From positions 1-64,000 of the forward strand of contig JAUIAU010000017.1 in NCBI GenBank assembly GCA_030425185.1: DNA of 64,000 nt. The letters are read 5' to 3'. The stretch is from Alphaproteobacteria bacterium (GTDB taxonomy: Bacteria > Pseudomonadota > Alphaproteobacteria > Rhodobacterales > Rhodobacteraceae). Positions 60,474 to 64,000 of this stretch are shown here, piece after piece. Numbering within the stretch: the stretch's first letter is position 1; each line of letters opens with the position of its first letter. Position numbers and translations under genes: made by a program. The notes beneath the pieces are model-generated. The model ran no database searches and was not told the DNA's origin. It saw only the letters and a list, made by a program, of their open reading frames with translations.

Positions 60474-61688
60474 ATGCCCACCGAGAAGTTCACCTTCCCC
60501 GGCCATGCCGGGGACCCGCTGGCCGCGCGGCTCGACCGGCCGGAGGGGCCCGTGCTGGCGACCGCGCTCTTCGCGCACTGCTTCACCTGCGGCAAGGACA
60601 TCGCCGCCGCCCGGCGGATCGCGGCGCGGCTGGCGGCGGCGGGCATCGCGGTGCTGCGCTTCGACATGACCGGGCTCGGCCACAGCGGGGGCGAGTTCGC
60701 CAACACCACCTTCACCAGTTCGGCCGAGGACCTCGCCGCCGCGGCGCGGGCGCTCGCGGCGCGCGGGCTGGCGCCGGGCCTGCTGATCGGCCACAGCCTC
60801 GGCGGGGCGGCGGTGCTGCGGGTGGCGGGCGAGATCCCCTCGGCGCGCGCGGTGGTCACGCTGGCCGCGCCCTTCGACCCCGGGCATGTTACCCACAACT
60901 TCGGCGATGCGCTGGACCGGATCGCGGCGGAGGGGGCGGCGGAGGTCAGCCTCGGCGGCCGGCCCGTCACCATCGGCCGGGGCTTCGTCGAGGATGTCGC
61001 GGCGGCCGAACTCGGGCCGCGCATCCGGGCGCTGAAGCTGCCGCTGCTGGTGATGCACGCGCCGCGCGACGCGGTGGTGGGGATCGAGAACGCGACGCGC
61101 ATCTTCACCGAGGCGCGGCATCCCAAGAGCTTCGTCACCCTCGACGAGGCCGATCACCTGATCTCGCGGCCCGAGGATGCCGAGCACGCGGCCTCGGTCA
61201 TCGCGGGCTGGGCGCGGCGCTATCTCTGGTTGCGGCCGCCTGCCCCGCCGCCCGGCGCGCCCGAGGGCGTGACCCGGGTGACCGAGGCCGATCCGGGCGG
61301 CTTCCTGCAGGACGTGGCGGCGGGGCCGAAGCACCATGTCGCCGCCGACGAGCCGGAGGCCTATGGCGGCACCGACCGGGGCCTGACGCCCTACCAGTTC
61401 CTTGCGGCGGGGCTGGGGGCCTGCACCTCGATGACGGTTCGGATGTATGCCCGGCGCAAGGGCTGGCCGCTGGACCGGGTCGCGGTGGACGTGACCCATG
61501 ACAAGGTCCACGCGCAGGACGCGGGCGGCGCGGGGGGCGAGAAGGTCGACATGTTCCGCCGGGTGCTGACGCTGGAGGGCGACCTGAGCGCCGAGCAGCG
61601 GGCGCGGCTGCTGGAGATCGCGGACCGCTGCCCGGTGCATCGCACGCTGGAGGCCGGGGCGCGGGTCGAGACCCGGCTGGCGGGCTGA
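60474..61688 (+). CDS. Alpha/beta hydrolase fused to OsmC-type peroxidase domain
   Basis: 404 residues. The N-terminal alpha/beta hydrolase (about 1-250) has nucleophile S108 (LLIGHSLGGAAVLR), Asp near 199 (MHAPRDAVVG) and His 228 (DEADHLIS). The C-terminal OsmC/Ohr domain (about 265-404) has peroxidatic C317 (GLGACTSMTVRMYARRKGW, split) and C386 (IADRCPVHRTLEAG). Such hydrolase-OsmC fusions are annotated as bifunctional in many alphaproteobacteria; the OsmC part would reduce organic hydroperoxides using its two Cys, and the hydrolase may act on the ester partner. The start ATG at 60474 has AAGG upstream; the frame stays open further but without a site. Confidence 0.88.
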   Translation: MPTEKFTFPGHAGDPLAARLDRPEGPVLATALFAHCFTCGKDIAAARRIAARLAAAGIAVLRFDMTGLGHSGGEFANTTFTSSAEDLAAAARALAARGLAPGLLIGHSLGGAAVLRVAGEIPSARAVVTLAAPFDPGHVTHNFGDALDRIAAEGAAEVSLGGRPVTIGRGFVEDVAAAELGPRIRALKLPLLVMHAPRDAVVGIENATRIFTEARHPKSFVTLDEADHLISRPEDAEHAASVIAGWARRYLWLRPPAPPPGAPEGVTRVTEADPGGFLQDVAAGPKHHVAADEPEAYGGTDRGLTPYQFLAAGLGACTSMTVRMYARRKGWPLDRVAVDVTHDKVHAQDAGGAGGEKVDMFRRVLTLEGDLSAEQRARLLEIADRCPVHRTLEAGARVETRLAG

Positions 61689-61692
61689 GGCC

Positions 61693-62181
61693 ATGGCGCG
61701 GCTGGTGGCGCTGCTGCGGGCGGTGAATGTCGGCGGCACCGGGCTGCTGGCGATGGCCGACCTGCGGGCGCTGGCAGCGGACCTCGGGTTTCACGACCCG
61801 CAGACGTACCTTGCGAGCGGCAACCTGGTGTTCGGGACCGATCTTGGGGCGGAGGCGGCCCGGGCGCGGCTGGCCGGGGCGCTGCCGACCGGGGTGATGA
61901 TCCGCACCGGGGCCGAGCTGGCGGCGGTGGCGGACGGGCATCCCTTCGCGGCTGCGGGGCCGACGCGGGCGATCACGCTCTTCCTCGACCGCGCCGCGAC
62001 GGCGGCGGACCTGAGCGCGGCGCGGGGGGCGGCGGGCGAGGAGATGGTCTGCGGGCCGCGCGAGATCTTCCTGCACTATCCCGCCGGTCAGGGCCGGTCC
62101 CGGCTGGTGCTGCCCGCGATGGCGGAAGGCACCGCGCGCAACCTGTCCACGGTGCGCGCGCTGGCCGCGATGGCGGGCTGA
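61693..62181 (+). CDS. DUF1697 family protein
   Basis: 162 residues. DUF1697 markers: ALLRAVNVGGTGLLAMADLRAL, QTYLASGNLVFGTDL, HPFAAAG and the C-terminal RNLSTVRALAAMAG. The family is widespread and of unknown function. Starts 4 bp after the hydrolase-OsmC gene, so it is co-transcribed. Confidence 0.85.
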   Translation: MARLVALLRAVNVGGTGLLAMADLRALAADLGFHDPQTYLASGNLVFGTDLGAEAARARLAGALPTGVMIRTGAELAAVADGHPFAAAGPTRAITLFLDRAATAADLSAARGAAGEEMVCGPREIFLHYPAGQGRSRLVLPAMAEGTARNLSTVRALAAMAG

Positions 62182-62222
62182 CGGGCAGGCCGTGCCAAGC
62201 GGCCTGCCCCCGGTGGCGGCGG

Positions 62223-62609
62223 TCAGGCCGCCTTGCGCAGCGGGCGCTGCGGGGTGGTCGCGGGGCCGGGCCGCGCGGCCGGTCCGGCGGCGCGGGTCAC
62301 GGGCGCGGGGCCTGCCCCGCCGCGCGCCATCAGCAGGGGTGTCCCCAGCACGGCCAGCGCGAGCGCGCCGAGCATGACCGCGGCCTCGACGAGGCCGATC
62401 TGCCCGATCTGGGAGGTCAGGTTCAGAAGGAAGGCGGCGAGGTAGCCGGTGCCGAACCCGAAGCCGCAGGTGATCGCCACGCAGATCAGCATCACGAGGG
62501 TCCCCGACCGGGTCCAGACCGGGGGGGCCGGGCGGCGGTGGGCGCCATAGGCGCGGGCAAAGAGAAGCATCGCCGCGGACAGCAGCACGACACTCCAGAG
62601 CGCAAACAT
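62223..62609 (-). CDS. Small integral membrane protein, unknown
   Basis: 128 residues. Three hydrophobic segments (about 3-20 FALWSVVLLSAAMLLFAR, 35-62, 72-96) and a proline/arginine-rich C-terminal tail (about 97-128) likely cytoplasmic. GTLVMLICVAITCGFGFGTGYLAAF (split at 20) is a Gly-patterned helix typical of small channel-like or subunit proteins. No family recognised. Convergent with the DUF1697 gene, 41 bp apart. Confidence 0.6.
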   Translation of the reverse strand: MFALWSVVLLSAAMLLFARAYGAHRRPAPPVWTRSGTLVMLICVAITCGFGFGTGYLAAFLLNLTSQIGQIGLVEAAVMLGALALAVLGTPLLMARGGAGPAPVTRAAGPAARPGPATTPQRPLRKAA

Positions 62610-62791
62610 GGATGGAACTCCGACACAGGCCCGGCGGGACCGAACCGGCGACCATCGCCGGATCCCTCCGCCGGGTGACGCCAGTCTGCGCCTCGGCGTG
62701 AGTCCGGCGAAGGGGGCGGATGCGGGCGGGACCGGGCATCGGCCGGAAAGCGCCGACGGACTCTGTGGAACCGGGGGGGCCGGAACGACAA

Positions 62792-62816
62792 CGGGCCGCG
62801 CGGTCGGCGCGGCCCG
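62792..62816 (-). terminator. Hairpin terminator candidate after bioY
   Basis: CGGGCCGCGC (62792-62801) and its complement (62807-62816) form a 10-bp stem with a five-base loop, 34 bp past the bioY stop on the minus strand. Only scattered T follow. Confidence 0.55.
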
Positions 62817-62850
62817 GTCAGGGGGTGCGGCCCCGCAGGGCCGGATCGGG

Positions 62851-63435
62851 TCAGGCGCGGGCGTTGCCGATCAGCTTCCACAGGCCCGGGACCAGCAGCG
62901 CGGCCAGCGCCAGCTTCAGCGCGTCGCCGACGAGGAACGGGGTGATGCCCCACTCCAGCGTCTGCGCCCAGCCGTTGGAGAACTGGTGCAGCCACAGCAG
63001 GCCCGGCACGTAGATCAGCGCGTTGCCCACGAGCATCGCCAGCGCCATCAGGAGCACGTTGCGGTCCCAGCCCTGCCGCGCGGCGTGGCCGAGGGCGGCC
63101 GCCGCCAGCGCGTAGCCCAGCAGGTAGCCGCCGGTGCCGCCCATCATGTAGGTCAGGCCGGCCTGCTCACCCGCGAAGACGCCCGCGCCGAGGGCGCCGA
63201 GGCCGAGGTAGCCCAGCACGGTCGCGAGGCCGAGGCGCGGGCCGAAGGCTGCGCCGATAGTCAGCACGCCGAGCGTGGTCAGGGTGACCGGCACCGGGTT
63301 GCCCGGCAGGAAGACCTGCACCTTGGCCATCACCGCCAGCGCGGCGATCCCGAGCAGCACCATCGCCGCCTGTTTCACCGCGGTCGTGGCCCCGGCGGCC
63401 TCGATCAACACCGTGTCGTTCCGTGCAAAGGCCAT
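62851..63435 (-). CDS. bioY: Biotin ECF transporter S component BioY
   Basis: 194 residues, six predicted helices. BioY motifs: LGIAALAVMAKVQVFLPGNPVPVTLTTLGVLTIGAAFGPRLG (split), the GLGALGAGVFA segment, TYMMGGTGGYLLGYALAAA and WGITPFLVGDALKLALAALLVPG (split), which hold the biotin pocket. It captures biotin and works alone or with a shared energy-coupling module; no bioMN genes are in the window. ATG 63433-63435. Confidence 0.93.
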   Translation of the reverse strand: MAFARNDTVLIEAAGATTAVKQAAMVLLGIAALAVMAKVQVFLPGNPVPVTLTTLGVLTIGAAFGPRLGLATVLGYLGLGALGAGVFAGEQAGLTYMMGGTGGYLLGYALAAAALGHAARQGWDRNVLLMALAMLVGNALIYVPGLLWLHQFSNGWAQTLEWGITPFLVGDALKLALAALLVPGLWKLIGNARA

Positions 63436-63540
63436 CTGCCCCTCCGCTTGTCCGTCGTTCCCCCTGCTTATGCCGCAGGTGCGGTCGCAGGTGCAAGCGG
63501 CGCATGGCACGGCCGGGGCGCGCCGGTGCCGCAGGGCGCC

Positions 63541-63975
63541 TCAGGCCGGGGAATAGACCGTGTGCATCCGGTAGTCCTTGCGCGGACCTGTGACGCGGTG
63601 GGTGACCTGCCAGACCGGCCAGCCGGTGAAGTCGAAGGCGAGGCGGTAGTCGTCGGGCGGGCAGTCATGCGCGGCCGCGGCCCGCGGGGCGAGGGTCAGG
63701 GCATGGAACGGGCGGCCGTCGGGGAAGAGCACCAACAGCTCGCCCGGGGCGGGCTCGGTCCAGAGGTAGCGCCGGGCGGCCTCGAACCGCTGGCCGCCCA
63801 GCGTCAGGGTCCCGGTCTCGTGGTAGGCGAGGCCGCCGGGCGCGGGGGTGAAGACCGCCTCGCCCGCGAACTGCCCGTCCGGGCCGCGTGCGTCGGAAAT
63901 CTCGCGCGCCACGCGCCAGCGGCCCGCGAAGGCGGCGAGGCGGTCTGGGGCCCGGCTCGGGTCTTGCGGCTCCAT
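63541..63975 (-). CDS. DUF6314 family protein
   Basis: 144 residues. LAAFAGRWRVAREISDARG, GGLAYHETGTLTLGGQRFEAARRYLW (split) and YRLAFDFTGWPVWQVTHRVTGPRKDYRMHTVY (split) match the DUF6314 pattern, a small beta-barrel protein without a membrane segment. The W-x-V...RG start and WQVTHRVTGP-KDY end are conserved in the family. Function unknown. It faces the window's right edge and is complete. Confidence 0.75.
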   Translation of the reverse strand: MEPQDPSRAPDRLAAFAGRWRVAREISDARGPDGQFAGEAVFTPAPGGLAYHETGTLTLGGQRFEAARRYLWTEPAPGELLVLFPDGRPFHALTLAPRAAAAHDCPPDDYRLAFDFTGWPVWQVTHRVTGPRKDYRMHTVYSPA

Positions 63976-64000
63976 GCGACGGTGCTGCCCTTGTTTGACG

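Overview
The window is a 64 kb, very GC-rich chromosomal segment of an alphaproteobacterium, almost certainly Rhodobacteraceae and probably a marine roseobacter-type lineage. The main evidence is a complete gene transfer agent (GTA) cluster of the Rhodobacter capsulatus type beside cysE. Supporting signs are a lipoyl domain fused to pyruvate dehydrogenase E1-beta, the nnr-glnB-glnA order, a Mur-type Fur regulator, and a DddP DMSP lyase with every metal-site residue in place. No replication, rRNA or CRISPR locus is present.

Layout. Positions 1-730 hold the tail of an IS110-type transposase and a C-rich non-coding stretch. Positions 731-12303 are a housekeeping/accessory mix: a Mur regulator, membrane lipid enzymes (sterol-desaturase-like, acyltransferase, fatty acid desaturase), a Na+/H+ antiporter, four DMT-family transporters, a GNAT, a cupin, and anhydromuramic acid kinase. 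Positions 12353-17841 carry tyrS, a candidate 6S RNA, two cyclophilins, pgk, a class I aldolase and an FtsB-like divisome protein. A VapBC toxin-antitoxin pair (17845-18487, minus strand) lies between ftsB and the pdhA-pdhB-pdhC operon (18648-22371). A crotonase and cysE follow.

Positions 24186-39346 (minus strand) are the GTA cluster, read from high to low coordinates: TerS-like g1, large terminase, portal, g3.5, prohead protease, capsid, head-tail connectors, tail terminator, tail tube, two chaperones, a short tape measure, distal tail, iron-sulfur hub, NlpC/P60 peptidase, the 1306-residue megatron, a DUF2793 protein and a small ORF. Most genes overlap by ATGA or are a few bases apart. The g1 frame has no stop where it would be expected and stays open deep into the terminase gene. 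Upstream of g1, after mltG, are a near-consensus sigma70 promoter, a palindrome and a strong intrinsic terminator, which looks like an attenuator or small-RNA arrangement controlling the particle genes.

Positions 39529-46143 carry the fatty-acid synthesis cluster (mltG, fabF, acpP, fabG, fabD). It is interrupted by an agmatinase-family gene and by an oppositely oriented DUF2726 gene. Positions 46238-47738 hold two proteins with Flp-pilin-like N-termini, one with thirteen tandem acidic hexapeptides. Positions 48029-64000 carry rpsF-rpsR-rplI, two exported proteins, trigger factor, tRNA-Leu(UAG), nnr, glnB-glnA, a divergent DUF3445/dddP pair around a palindromic operator candidate, a hydrolase-OsmC fusion, a DUF1697 gene, bioY and a DUF6314 gene.

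Most of the window is ordinary core metabolism. The best places for new biology are the GTA control region and g1/g2 overlap, the hairpin between the capsid gene and g6, the acidic-repeat pilin-like pair, the DUF2726 gene inside the fab cluster, and the candidate 6S RNA.
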